Source: Flagellimonas sp. MMG031
GTDB lineage: Bacteria > Bacteroidota > Bacteroidia > Flavobacteriales > Flavobacteriaceae
Assembly: GCF_040112705.1 (NCBI RefSeq)
Contig: NZ_CP157804.1
Location: 2,501-66,500 of the forward strand
Direction: 5' to 3'
DNA length: 64,000 nucleotides
The translations under genes were made by a program, and so were the position numbers. The notes beneath the pieces are model-generated. The model worked only from the letters and a program-made list of their open reading frames with translations, had not been told where the DNA came from and did no database searches. Each line of letters opens with the position of its first letter. Position 1 is the stretch's first letter. This document shows positions 37,846-46,380 of this stretch, piece after piece.

Positions 37846-37941
37846 CTGATAACTGATTACTACCCACTGCCCCCTGCTAACTAATTACTGCTTACTGCCA
37901 ACTGTTCATCGCTAATTGCCTACTGTCCACTGCAAACTGCA
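37846..37941. repeat. AACTG/ACTGC-word simple repeat
   Basis: About 95 nt composed of variants of CTGATAACTG, TAATTACTG, CCAACTG and CCACTG on the plus strand. The same words, including CTGATAACTG, occur reversed in the rRNA spacer at 873-905. The 100 nt before it (37747-37845) and the 190 nt after it, up to 38134, hold no gene I can support. Confidence 0.75.
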
Positions 37942-38134
37942 CCTTTCCCCCAGTTTTTTTAAGGTTTTCCTGCAATGGAATGTTATGGGTAATTGTTATT
38001 TTGCATACCGCAGTCCCTTCCCCATACTTTACTAGAACCAGTTATGCTTGCATAGGCATCGATACTATTCCTATTTGGGAGTAAATGGGTGTATTTGATG
38101 TTTAAAGAAACAAGTTGGGTATAATTAAGAACAA

Positions 38135-39877
38135 ATGATTGAGCGAATTAAAATAACTAATATCAAAGGGATTGGAAAGAATACGAAGAACGCGACCTAT
38201 GAGTTTGAAATTCGACCTAACCGACCACACATTTTTGTTGCACCTAATGGTTTTGGCAAAAGTTCGTTTGCGATAGCTTTTGAAAGACTAAATCCGACAA
38301 AAATTGTTTTGGGAAAAAATGACTATTTCCAAGATGATGAAAACAATAAACCAAAAATCGAAATAGTCTATTCAGATAATGGAAATAACCCGATTACAGT
38401 AGCTGCTGACGAAAACTCAAATCAACTAAGGCAAAACTTTAGTTGGTTTGTGATTAATAATCAACTATTCGCTAAGGCAAAAAAGAATCGAATTGGTGGA
38501 AATGTAATTGCTTCTGCTTCTTTAGAAACACCTCCAGTTGTTCTTATCAACTCTATCCCTGAAAATATCTCATTTGATTATTCAATTACAGCCCAGAAAG
38601 GATTATTTGGTGTAAATGGAAAAGTGCTTCGTAACCTTGCAAGTCTTTATCAAAACAAGAAATTTATCCATGGCTTAAGTTCGCATTTCGAGACTTTAAG
38701 AAGAATAAATGGACAGACATTTCAAAACAGAATTGCACAATTCAAAGATAGAGTTAATGGGCAAGGAGGAACTACTGAAAGGATTCGCACTTGGATAGAT
38801 GGTAATGAAATTGACTTCTTAAATGGGACAAATAATCTTTCGACTTTAGCCCAATTTATATCTACATTCGACTTAGGGTTTGATACTTCTGCCGACAACT
38901 TTTTGACAGCAATTCAACTTTCAAGCGATTACAATAGAGACCCAGAACGTTTTAAAGCTGCCTGTAAAAGAGTAGTATATGAGCTTGAAAAGGCTAAATA
39001 CACAAAGGTGTTTGAAGACTTTAATTCTAGTTGGCAAGAATTTAAACCAACTGAAAAAGATGGTAAACTAATTGTTGCTGTTCCAAAAACAATACATATA
39101 TCCAATGGTCAGAGAGATGTAATGTGCTTTATAGCCCTTTTAAAGAAGGCAGAACTAAATCTTGCGAAGGATAATTGTATTCTCATTATTGATGAGATTT
39201 TTGACTATTTAGATGATGCAAACCTTATTGCTGTCCAATATTATGTGACCCAGCTTATTGAAAAATTAAAAGCAAAAAGGAAAAAGCTTTATCCAATAAT
39301 TCTTACTCATTTGAACCCACTTTTCTTCAAGAACTTTACTTTCAGTAAGCAGAAAGTTCATTTTATCGAGAAAAAAGATGCTGTAATAAACCCTCACTTC
39401 AAAAAGCTTCTAGAGAATCGTGAGAATCCTATTATTGAAGCTGATGTCTCAAAATATCATCTTCACTTTCAACCAAATCCGATAAATATCCGTTCAGATT
39501 TTGAAGTATTAGACTTAAAGCCGACTTGGGGTGACTCTGCAGTCTTTGATAATTACATAAACGATGAATTTGAAAAGTATAATAACGATGAACAGGAATA
39601 CGATCCTTTCGCTGTTTGTTGTTACGTAAGAAAAAAAGTAGAGCAATATGCTTATGAAAGAATTAATGATCCTGGTTTCAAGCAGCAATTTCTCAATACA
39701 CATAGGACAGCCAAGAAGTTAGAATTTGCAGAAGATAAAGGTGTTGAAATACCTGAAGTATACTACCTCTTAGGTATAATTTACAATGATGGGATGCATT
39801 ACAAGAATAACGATGATGCTATTTCAGGTAAGTTAGAAAACTTGACAATCAAGAAAATGATCAAAGAAATAAATTAA
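38135..39877 (+). CDS. AAA/ABC-type ATPase, possible defence or mobile gene
   Basis: 580 residues. Walker A is APNGFGKSS (36-44), an ABC-like signature ISNGQRD is at 322-328, Walker B is CILIIDEIFD (348-357) and the switch ILTH follows at 389-392. The order matches SMC/OLD-like ATPases that act on DNA. There is no nuclease or TOPRIM domain and no partner gene on either side. Base composition is clearly more AT-rich than the neighbours (many AAA, AAT, TTT codons), which suggests acquisition by transfer. The C-terminal ~180 residues (after 400) match nothing I know. Lone ATPases of this layout occur in phage-defence islands, but that is inference. Confidence 0.75.
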   Translation: MIERIKITNIKGIGKNTKNATYEFEIRPNRPHIFVAPNGFGKSSFAIAFERLNPTKIVLGKNDYFQDDENNKPKIEIVYSDNGNNPITVAADENSNQLRQNFSWFVINNQLFAKAKKNRIGGNVIASASLETPPVVLINSIPENISFDYSITAQKGLFGVNGKVLRNLASLYQNKKFIHGLSSHFETLRRINGQTFQNRIAQFKDRVNGQGGTTERIRTWIDGNEIDFLNGTNNLSTLAQFISTFDLGFDTSADNFLTAIQLSSDYNRDPERFKAACKRVVYELEKAKYTKVFEDFNSSWQEFKPTEKDGKLIVAVPKTIHISNGQRDVMCFIALLKKAELNLAKDNCILIIDEIFDYLDDANLIAVQYYVTQLIEKLKAKRKKLYPIILTHLNPLFFKNFTFSKQKVHFIEKKDAVINPHFKKLLENRENPIIEADVSKYHLHFQPNPINIRSDFEVLDLKPTWGDSAVFDNYINDEFEKYNNDEQEYDPFAVCCYVRKKVEQYAYERINDPGFKQQFLNTHRTAKKLEFAEDKGVEIPEVYYLLGIIYNDGMHYKNNDDAISGKLENLTIKKMIKEIN

Positions 39878-39883
39878 AACTGT

Positions 39884-40010
39884 GCCCAACATTTTGGATA
39901 TGCAATGGCGGTCTATGTATTAAAGCCAAAGAAAACATATAAAACAATTACCACTGCAAAACCAAAAGGTTGTGAGTAGAAATCCGCTACCTCTCATACA
40001 TGAGACCGTT
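39884..40010. repeat. Bulged inverted repeat downstream of the ATPase, attC-like
   Basis: GCCCAAC (39884-39890) lies 6 nt after the ATPase stop. CGGTCTATGTAT (39909-39920) pairs with ATACATGAGACCG (39996-40008) over 12 bp with one extra base, and the right arm runs into GTT (40008-40010). GCCCAAC fits RYYYAAC and the far end resembles GTTRRRY (GTTAAAA, one base off). That, and the protruding base, recall integron-type recombination sites, although the spacing is not canonical. It also overlaps the end of hemL. Confidence 0.4.
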
Positions 40011-41286
40011 AAAACACCATCCCCACCGCTTCAATCGTTTTATCCAAATCGGCATAGCTCAGGGCATCATTTAAAAAGTAGCTTTCAAAAGCAGAGGGTG
40101 GTAAGTACACCCCGTTCTCCAACATGCCGTGGAAGTATTTTTTAAAGGTATCGTTATTTCCCTTGGCCGAGCTGGCAAAATCCACCACAGGCTCTTCCGT
40201 AAAGTGTACGGAGATCATACTGCCATAGCGGTTAATCTGGTGGGCTACGCCCTTTTCGGTCAGGGTTTGGGCAATGCCCTTGTGCAAATAGGACGTTTTT
40301 CCGGCCAGGCTGTCAAACACTTCGGGTTGGTTGTTCAGCGCGGTGAGCATGGCCAGTCCGGCACTCATCGCCAACGGGTTGCCGCTCAAGGTTCCCGCTT
40401 GGTACACCGGTCCTTCGGGCGCCAAATGCGCCATAATCTCAGCACGGGCCGCAAACGCCCCTACGGGCAGTCCGCCCCCAATCACTTTCCCGAACATTAC
40501 AATATCGGCATCAATGCCCAAGGTTTCCTGCGCACCACCCTTGGCCAAACGAAAGCCCGTCATCACCTCATCAAACAGCAACAAAATGCCCTCCTGGGTA
40601 CAGATGTCGCGCAATCCCTGTATAAACTCTTCCTTGGGGATAATACAGCCCATATTCCCCGCCACGGGTTCCAAAATAATGGCGGCAATTTCGCCCTTGT
40701 TGGCCTCTACCAAGGCTTTTACGCCTTCCAAATCGTTGTAATCCGCCAATAGCGTGTCCTTGGCCGTGCCCTGCGTTACCCCGGGACTGTTGGGACTACC
40801 AAAGGTAACCGCACCACTGCCGGCCTGTATCAAAAAGGAATCCGAATGGCCGTGGTAGCAGCCCGCAAACTTGATGATCTTGTCCTTGCCCGTGTATCCG
40901 CGCGCGAGGCGCACCGCACTCATACAGGCCTCGGTCCCACTGTTCACAAATCGGATTTTATCGATATTGGGCACCATGGATACCGCCAGTTGGGCCAGTT
41001 CGGTCTCAATTTCGGTAGGCGTTCCAAAGGAAGTGCCCTTTTTGGCCTTTTCGATCACAGCGTCGATCACTGGCTGGTACGCATGACCCAAAATAAGTGG
41101 TCCCCAAGAAGCGATGTAGTCGATAAGTTGGTTGCCATCGGCATCGTAGAGGTAGGCCCCTTTGGCCTCCTTGATAAAAATAGGGTCGCCGCCTACGGCT
41201 TTAAAGGCCCGTACGGGTGAATTGACCCCTCCGGGGATGTATTTTTTGGCCTCTGCAAACAGGGCGCTGCTTCGTTGGTAAATCAT
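40009..41286 (-). CDS. hemL: Glutamate-1-semialdehyde 2,1-aminomutase
   Basis: 425 residues. HemL converts glutamate-1-semialdehyde to 5-aminolevulinate, the second step of the C5 route to haem. The N-terminal [11 protein letters not shown] and the PLP lysine K267 in [11 protein letters not shown] are diagnostic. Gly/Thr loop [19 protein letters not shown] binds the cofactor phosphate, and the DEV motif (239-241) holds the pyridine. Length is normal. The gene stands alone: the attC-like repeat abuts its 3' end and the tandem repeat block lies at its 5' side. Confidence 0.98.
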   Translation of the reverse strand: MIYQRSSALFAEAKKYIPGGVNSPVRAFKAVGGDPIFIKEAKGAYLYDADGNQLIDYIASWGPLILGHAYQPVIDAVIEKAKKGTSFGTPTEIETELAQLAVSMVPNIDKIRFVNSGTEACMSAVRLARGYTGKDKIIKFAGCYHGHSDSFLIQAGSGAVTFGSPNSPGVTQGTAKDTLLADYNDLEGVKALVEANKGEIAAIILEPVAGNMGCIIPKEEFIQGLRDICTQEGILLLFDEVMTGFRLAKGGAQETLGIDADIVMFGKVIGGGLPVGAFAARAEIMAHLAPEGPVYQAGTLSGNPLAMSAGLAMLTALNNQPEVFDSLAGKTSYLHKGIAQTLTEKGVAHQINRYGSMISVHFTEEPVVDFASSAKGNNDTFKKYFHGMLENGVYLPPSAFESYFLNDALSYADLDKTIEAVGMVF

Positions 41287-41296
41287 AAGCTCTTTA

Positions 41297-41372
41297 TGTC
41301 ATGCCCGCGCAGGCGGACATCTATATTATCTTTCTCTTTTCCTTGTCATGCCCGTGAAAACGGGCATCCATT
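41297..41372. repeat. Two small GTCATGCCCG palindromes
   Basis: GTCATGCCCG followed after 5 nt by GCGGACAT (about 41298-41320), and GTCATGCCCGT-gaaa-ACGGGCATCC (about 41346-41369). Both are REP-like hairpins upstream of hemL, at the left edge of the larger repeat block. Confidence 0.7.
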
Positions 41373-41435
41373 ACTTTTGGATTCCGCATCGTGCTTCGAC
41401 TCCGCTCAGCATCCGTGCGGAATGACAATATTGCT

Positions 41436-42345
41436 GTCAGTTCGAGCGCAGTCGAGAATGCCTTTTGCATTCTCTTTTTATTGTACCCCTCGACTCCGTT
41501 CAGCATCCGTGCGGAATCAACGACCCATGCAGTTCTCGATACATCTTGATCTGCGATCAAGACACTCGAACTGACAGGTTACCTGATGCCTCTTCATGCC
41601 AAAACACAAGATCCCTCGACTCCGCTCGGGATGACATCAGAAGCACAAAGGTAATGAGGATAAAACATTTTGGGAAATGGATTTTCAGCCGCGTCATGCT
41701 GAATTGGTTTCAGGTTGACGTTTATCTATTCAACTGGTTTTTGGGGGTTGAGCGGAATGATAACATTGCGGTCAGTTGGAGCGCCCACGTGTCAGTTCGA
41801 GCGCAGTCGAGAACGCCTTTTGCATTCTTTTTTTATTGCACCCCTCGACTCCGCTCAGCATCCGTGCGGAATCAACGACCACCATGCAGTTCTCGATACA
41901 TCTTGATCTACGATCAAGCCACTCGAACTGACAGGTTGCCCCAATGTGTCTTCATGCCAAAACACAAGACCCCTCGACTCCGCTCGGGATGACATCCGAA
42001 GCACAAAGGTAATGAGGATAAAACATTTTGGGAAATGGATTTTCAGCCGCGTCATGCTGAATTTGTTTCAAGTTGACGTTTATCTATTCAAGTGGTTTTT
42101 GGGGGTTGAGCGGAATGATAACATTGCTGTCAGTTCGAGCGCCCAGCTGTCAGTTCGAGCGCAGTCGAGAACGCCTTTTGGCCTAATCCCTTTTGCACCC
42201 CTCGACTTAGCTCAGCATTCGTGCGGAATCAACAATCACCATGCAGTTCTCGATACATCTTGATCTGCCATCAAGCCACTCGAACTAACAGGTTGCCCAA
42301 TGTGTCTTCATGCCAAAACACAAGACCTCCCGTCTCGGCTTGGGA
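41436..42345. repeat. Tandem ~356-bp repeats, each starting with an inverted-repeat-bounded element
   Basis: Units begin with GTCAGTTCGAGCGCAGTCGA at 41436, 41791 and 42149 (periods 355 and 358 nt); the third is incomplete. Each starts with a ~140-bp element bounded by GTCAGTTCGAG and CTCGAACTGAC (41436-41575, 41791-41932, 42149-42289, the last with one change). A spacer follows with CCTCGACTCCGCTCGGGATG and a GGAAATGGATTTTCAGCCGC block. Inside each element TTCTCGATACA and CACTCGAA flank a hairpin (CTTGATC / GATCAAG). Reading frames through the block are chance. The stretch to 42449 has nothing further. Confidence 0.9.
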
Positions 42346-42449
42346 TGACAAACGGACAACAAATAAAATCATTTAGCTCAGAAGATTGGTGTTGTCATTT
42401 CTAAGGGGTCAGCAACAGTCAACCGTGCAGCCATCCAACCACCTAAAAA

Positions 42450-43298
42450 CTATTGCGCCCTGCGGATATTGAGCACCTGCCCAATGGAAATGATATTGTC
42501 CCTTAGATTGTTCAAGCGGCGGAGCTCGTCCACCGAAATATCATAGCGTTTGGAAATGCCATACAGCGTATCGCCCTTTCTCACCTCATGGGTAAATACT
42601 TCGTATTGTTTCGGCTCACGAACAGTAGAAAGTCCGTTTTCAACCACTGCTTCGTCATATTTGTGGAGCTCGTAGCGCTCGATCAGGGCAATCAACTTTT
42701 GGGGGTACTTGCGGTCGGTGGCATACCCTGCTTGGCTGAGACCATGGGCCCACTTTTTATAATCGTCCCGTTTGTAGTTGAACAAAAAGGCATAACGCGA
42801 TCGGGTGGTCAGGAAAAGGCTATGGTCCCGAAAGGAATACATGGGATGGTTGTATTTTCTAAAACACTCGCCTTTGGCGTCGTCGTCATGAAAATCGAAT
42901 TCCCCTTCCCAACCCGTATGGCATTTGATGCCAAAATGGTTATTGGTTTTTAGGGCCAGTTCCCCCTTACCGGAGCCGCTCTCCAAAATGCCCTGTGCCA
43001 ATTTAATACTGGCCGGAATCCCGAAAGCACGCATTTCGTACTGTGCCACCTCGGCAAAGGTTTCGATATATTCTTGGGTATCCGAAATCAAAAATCGTTC
43101 AAAACGCCCGGTATCTTCGGGCATGGGATACAAGCCCGTTGCATCGTCCGCATTGAGTTTTGGGGTGTTCGTGCGGGCCTGCCTATCGGAGTTGACCACT
43201 TTGGGCGCCCCTTTTCGGTGGGTGGTGCGCTTCTTTTTGGCCCCACAACTAGTGAGCAAAAGGGCCACCATCAATACATATCCTATTCGCCTGATCAT
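42450..43298 (-). CDS. Glucosaminidase (GH73-type) lipoprotein with C-terminal LysM
   Basis: 282 residues. Lipoprotein signal MIRRIGYVLMVALLLTSC (Cys18). The glucosaminidase domain (about 75-225) has IPASIKLAQGILESGSG with the catalytic Glu and FGIKCHTGWEG. A LysM module at the C terminus (about 236-280, HEVRKGDTLYGISKRYDISV) binds peptidoglycan. It cleaves the glycan backbone during growth or division. Start: ATG at 43298, overlapping by 4 nt the stop of the gene upstream, so it is second in a two-gene operon. Confidence 0.95.
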   Translation of the reverse strand: MIRRIGYVLMVALLLTSCGAKKKRTTHRKGAPKVVNSDRQARTNTPKLNADDATGLYPMPEDTGRFERFLISDTQEYIETFAEVAQYEMRAFGIPASIKLAQGILESGSGKGELALKTNNHFGIKCHTGWEGEFDFHDDDAKGECFRKYNHPMYSFRDHSLFLTTRSRYAFLFNYKRDDYKKWAHGLSQAGYATDRKYPQKLIALIERYELHKYDEAVVENGLSTVREPKQYEVFTHEVRKGDTLYGISKRYDISVDELRRLNNLRDNIISIGQVLNIRRAQ

Positions 43299-44200
43299 AT
43301 GTCCAATAACGGTAATTTCTTCTTTTTCAGTATAGCGTTCATCCCCGGTATGCCCTGTAACCCTCCTGTGTGGATGGCCAAAATCTGGCTTCCGGACGGA
43401 AAAAAATCCTTTTTGATCAAGTCAAAAATACCAAAAAGCATCTTTCCCGTATAAATGGGATCCAAAGGGATTCCGGTCTCTTGTTTAAAGCGGTTGATGA
43501 AAACAATGAGTTGATGGTCCACCTTGGCATAACCTCCAAAATGATAGTCGGTTACCAGTCGCCAACGATTGTTTTGGGCAAATGTACGAATCTCCTCGAT
43601 CAAAAAATCACCTTTAAGTGCAGGGAAGCCCAAAACGGTCTGATGCGATTGGGAGGCATTGATAAGTCCTGCCAGCGTACCGCCCGTACCCACAGCGCTG
43701 CACACATAATCAAAATTCGCATCCGCTTCGGTCAGGATTTCCATACACCCCTTCACGGCCAACTCGTTGGTACCGCCTTCGGGCAACAGGTAGACATTTC
43801 CGAACTGTTTTTTTAATGTTTCCAGAAAGGCAGGCTCATTTTTACGGCGGTAATCGCTGCGTGACACAAAATGGAACTGCATGCCGTGTTCGTGTGCCAA
43901 TCGCAAGGTGGGATTGTCCTGCCATTGGGTCTCCAGTTCCTCACCCCGAATCACACCAATGGTCTTAAAACCGTGTTTGTGGCCCGCATAGGCCGTGGCG
44001 GCGATATGGTTGGAGTAGGCCCCACCAAAGGTGAGCAAGGTATGTTGGCTCTGGGCCTTGGCTTCAAGCAGGTTGTATTTGAGTTTGCGGTACTTGTTAC
44101 CCGAAATTAACGGATGAATGGTATCCTCCCGCTTTACGAACATTTCAACTCCCTTTTCTCGGAGAAGGGGTAATACAATATGCTGATTGGGGATAGTCAA
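43295..44200 (-). CDS. ACC deaminase / D-cysteine desulfhydrase-family PLP enzyme
   Basis: 301 residues. It starts at TTG (44198-44200): no in-frame ATG lies between the upstream stop and the conserved N terminus. The PLP lysine is K36 in HPLISGNKYRKLKYN. A cofactor-phosphate loop VGTGGTLAGLI and TFGGAYSNHIAATAYAGHKHG are family-typical. Members deaminate 1-aminocyclopropane-1-carboxylate or break down D-cysteine; the key specificity residues were not resolved here, so the activity stays open. The next gene (glucosaminidase) overlaps it by 4 nt but is unrelated. Confidence 0.92.
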   Translation of the reverse strand: MTIPNQHIVLPLLREKGVEMFVKREDTIHPLISGNKYRKLKYNLLEAKAQSQHTLLTFGGAYSNHIAATAYAGHKHGFKTIGVIRGEELETQWQDNPTLRLAHEHGMQFHFVSRSDYRRKNEPAFLETLKKQFGNVYLLPEGGTNELAVKGCMEILTEADANFDYVCSAVGTGGTLAGLINASQSHQTVLGFPALKGDFLIEEIRTFAQNNRWRLVTDYHFGGYAKVDHQLIVFINRFKQETGIPLDPIYTGKMLFGIFDLIKKDFFPSGSQILAIHTGGLQGIPGMNAILKKKKLPLLDI

Positions 44201-44248
44201 ACTAAAGGCGATGGATTAAATTCATTAACATTCTAAAATATCAATACT

Positions 44249-44298
44249 TATTTGTATTAAAATATATTGTAATTTAGTCTCATTATTCAATACAAATA
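44249..44298. promoter_or_regulatory. Inverted repeat before the ParE-type module
   Basis: TATTTGTATT (44249-44258) and AATACAAATA (44289-44298) are perfect 10-bp arms, 30 nt apart, ending 9 nt before the antitoxin start. They would suit autoregulation by the antitoxin's helix-turn-helix. No clean -7 element is visible. Confidence 0.5.
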
Positions 44299-44307
44299 TA
44301 AGCCCAA

Positions 44308-44625
44308 ATGTTAGATATTGTTCTCGAATATAAAAGTCTTCTAGAAAACCTTCATCAATACATTGAGGACAGCAAGTACAAAAAGGAGCATATTATCAAT
44401 GAACTTGGTATATCCAGAGCCACCTTTTACAATAAACTGAAGAAGCGCAGTTTTAGTATTCCAGAAATGATCACTTTGAGCAGTTTACTATTTCCCGAAG
44501 ATACCAAGGCTTTGGAAATCAAAAATGCGTTGGAAAGAAGTAGAAAGGATAGTGATGCAGGTCGGGTTCTGGAACACGAATCCGTAATCGCCGCAGCCCG
44601 AAAAAAAATTCTTGAGTCCAAGTGA
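44308..44625 (+). CDS. Antitoxin-like helix-turn-helix protein
   Basis: 105 residues, all helical. A DNA-binding helix-turn-helix (KKEHIINELGISRATFYNKL) lies near residues 30-50, and a charged C-terminal tail (ESVIAAARKKILESK) could wrap the toxin. It overlaps the toxin start (GTG at 44622) by 4 nt. That overlap and the ParE-like partner make it the antitoxin of a type II module and its probable repressor. No recognised family name beyond that. Confidence 0.78.
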   Translation: MLDIVLEYKSLLENLHQYIEDSKYKKEHIINELGISRATFYNKLKKRSFSIPEMITLSSLLFPEDTKALEIKNALERSRKDSDAGRVLEHESVIAAARKKILESK

Positions 44626-44921
44626 AGGTTATTTGGACGCACGAGGCGAAAAAATCTTTTGACGGCATTCTGGATTATCTCCTAAATGTCTGGTCCCAAA
44701 AGGAAGCTTTGGCCTTTGTGGATTTGGTTGAAGATACCATTGCAAAAATCAAGGAACACCCAGAACTTTTCAAAATTTCCAAATACAACCACACAAGCCG
44801 GGAAGCCTTTATCACCAAACACACGACCATGTTTTACAGGATTTTGGAAGAATCCATCGAAATAGAGTACTTCTGGGGCAATTTTCAAGACCCAAAAAAG
44901 GTAGAGAAGTTCCTAAAATGA
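44622..44921 (+). CDS. RelE/ParE-family toxin
   Basis: 99 residues with a GTG start overlapping the antitoxin stop. The opening KVIWTHEAKKSFDGILDYLL and the later TKHTTMFYRILEESIEIEYF match the ParE-type fold: two N-terminal helices followed by a beta sheet, ending FWGNFQDPKKVEKFLK. ParE toxins inhibit DNA gyrase and RelE toxins cut mRNA. Which applies cannot be told from sequence alone, but the composition is ParE-like. Confidence 0.88.
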   Translation: MKVIWTHEAKKSFDGILDYLLNVWSQKEALAFVDLVEDTIAKIKEHPELFKISKYNHTSREAFITKHTTMFYRILEESIEIEYFWGNFQDPKKVEKFLK

Positions 44922-44951
44922 GGGTTTTCAACCATCAAACCCACCAAATGA

Positions 44952-45281
44952 TCATCGGGTCAGGTACTTCAAAAAGCCGAAGATCCGGCGCTTGGCAAGA
45001 TACTCCATATCCTTTTCATTGGCATACGCCTCCCGCTCAAAACTAATGTTCTGATAAGCGCGATAACTGTCCAAATAGAGCACCGTGCGCAGCAGCCATT
45101 CGGAGATATACCAAAGGTAAAATGGCAAAATAAGCAGTTCCCGCTGTTGTTTGAGGTGGATACGCTCGTGGTTGATGAGCACCTCGTCCGCCATCAAGGA
45201 ATCTTCCTTTAGGATAATGAAGGGCCAAAGGGAAAGACCTACATAGTTTTTATAGAAGAAGTGTTTGAATACCAGTATCAA
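44952..45281 (-). CDS. Small membrane-associated HExxH protein
   Basis: 109 residues. H38-E-R-I-H42 (in INHERIHLKQQREL) is an HExxH motif, followed by hydrophobic LILPFYLWYISEWLLRTVLY and by FEREAYANE (81-89), whose Glu could be the third zinc ligand. The layout recalls the catalytic core of BlaR1/M56-type membrane peptidases, cut down to minimum size. Similar short proteins occur across Flavobacteriia as conserved hypotheticals. Activity is not proven. Confidence 0.7.
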   Translation of the reverse strand: MILVFKHFFYKNYVGLSLWPFIILKEDSLMADEVLINHERIHLKQQRELLILPFYLWYISEWLLRTVLYLDSYRAYQNISFEREAYANEKDMEYLAKRRIFGFLKYLTR

Positions 45282-45449
45282 CTGCTCGCTATCTAATGGT
45301 TCACTAACAAATATAACTGCAAAAAGTGCTCAAAATTTGATGATGGGCAGAAATCCATCAACATTTTCGGTGAACAACCCTGTTTTAGAAATCTTAAAAT
45401 CCATTTTCCTTTGCTACAAAATTCGTAAATTCATGTAGTAATTGGTTAA

Positions 45450-45614
<165 letters not shown>

Positions 45615-45677
45615 TAGCGATTCGGCATAATTTTTGTGCCCTATTTAAGTATACCTCAAGAATTTAAAAAAGATACT

Positions 45678-46277
45678 ATGAAAAGTTTACAACATTTTGC
45701 ATTCATCGCCTTCGCTTTTGGCCTTTTGGCCTCCTGTACTTCCGTCAGGGTGGTTTCTGATTACGACCAAAAAGCGGACTTCGACACCTATAAAAGCTAT
45801 GCTTTTTACAAAACAGGCATTGACAAGGCCCAAATTTCCGATTTGGACAAGAAACGGATTTTACGTGCCATTGAGACCGAAATGGGCTCGCGTGGATTTG
45901 TGAAATCAGACAATCCAGATGTGCTGATCAGCATTTTTACCAAGGAACGTGAACAAGTAGACGTCTACAACAACAACTTTGGCTGGGGTGCCGGCTGGGG
46001 CTGGGGTTGGGGCTGGGGTCCGGCTTGGGCTTGGGGTCCCGGTTGGGGCTGGGGTCCTGGTTGGGGCTGGGGCGGCAACAACGTCAGCACCCGCACCGAA
46101 GGTTCACTCTACATTGATGTTATCGATGCCAATAGAAAGGAGCTTGTATGGCAAGGCCGAGGCGTAGGCACCTTGAACAATATCAAAAACATTGAAAAGA
46201 AAGAACAGCGCATCAAGGAATTTGTTGCCCAAATTTTAGAGGAGTATCCGCCCCAAATGTCGGTAGCCTCCAACTAA
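45678..46277 (+). CDS. DUF4136 lipoprotein with Gly-Trp-rich insert
   Basis: 199 residues from the ATG at 45678. Lipoprotein signal MKSLQHFAFIAFAFGLLASC (Cys20). DUF4136 is recognised by DYDQKADFDTYKSYAF and the later TEGSLYIDVIDANRKELVWQ. In between, about residues 98-133, lies a run of Gly-Trp with Pro and Ala (FGWGAGWGWGWG and onward) encoded by a GGxTGG-type simple repeat. A similar insert is common in this family, but here it is long. Probably an outer-membrane or periplasmic lipoprotein; role unknown. Confidence 0.85.
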   Translation: MKSLQHFAFIAFAFGLLASCTSVRVVSDYDQKADFDTYKSYAFYKTGIDKAQISDLDKKRILRAIETEMGSRGFVKSDNPDVLISIFTKEREQVDVYNNNFGWGAGWGWGWGWGPAWAWGPGWGWGPGWGWGGNNVSTRTEGSLYIDVIDANRKELVWQGRGVGTLNNIKNIEKKEQRIKEFVAQILEEYPPQMSVASN

Positions 46278-46283
46278 CATACA

Positions 46284-46309
46284 GACCGCCCAATGGGCGG
46301 TTTTTTTAT
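46284..46309 (+). terminator. Terminator after the DUF4136 gene
   Basis: ACCGCCC and GGGCGGT arms with a 3-nt loop, then seven T. Confidence 0.9.
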
Positions 46310-46380
46310 TGCCCTTAACGTTCCTTAAGAAAAAATACCCTTCCTATTTCATATCTTTAAAACGCACAAAAAATTAATTT

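Noticed and set aside
41465..42263. Several reading frames of 60-175 codons in the tandem repeat block
   Set aside because: They repeat with the DNA period and encode the repeat itself; no start context or known domain.
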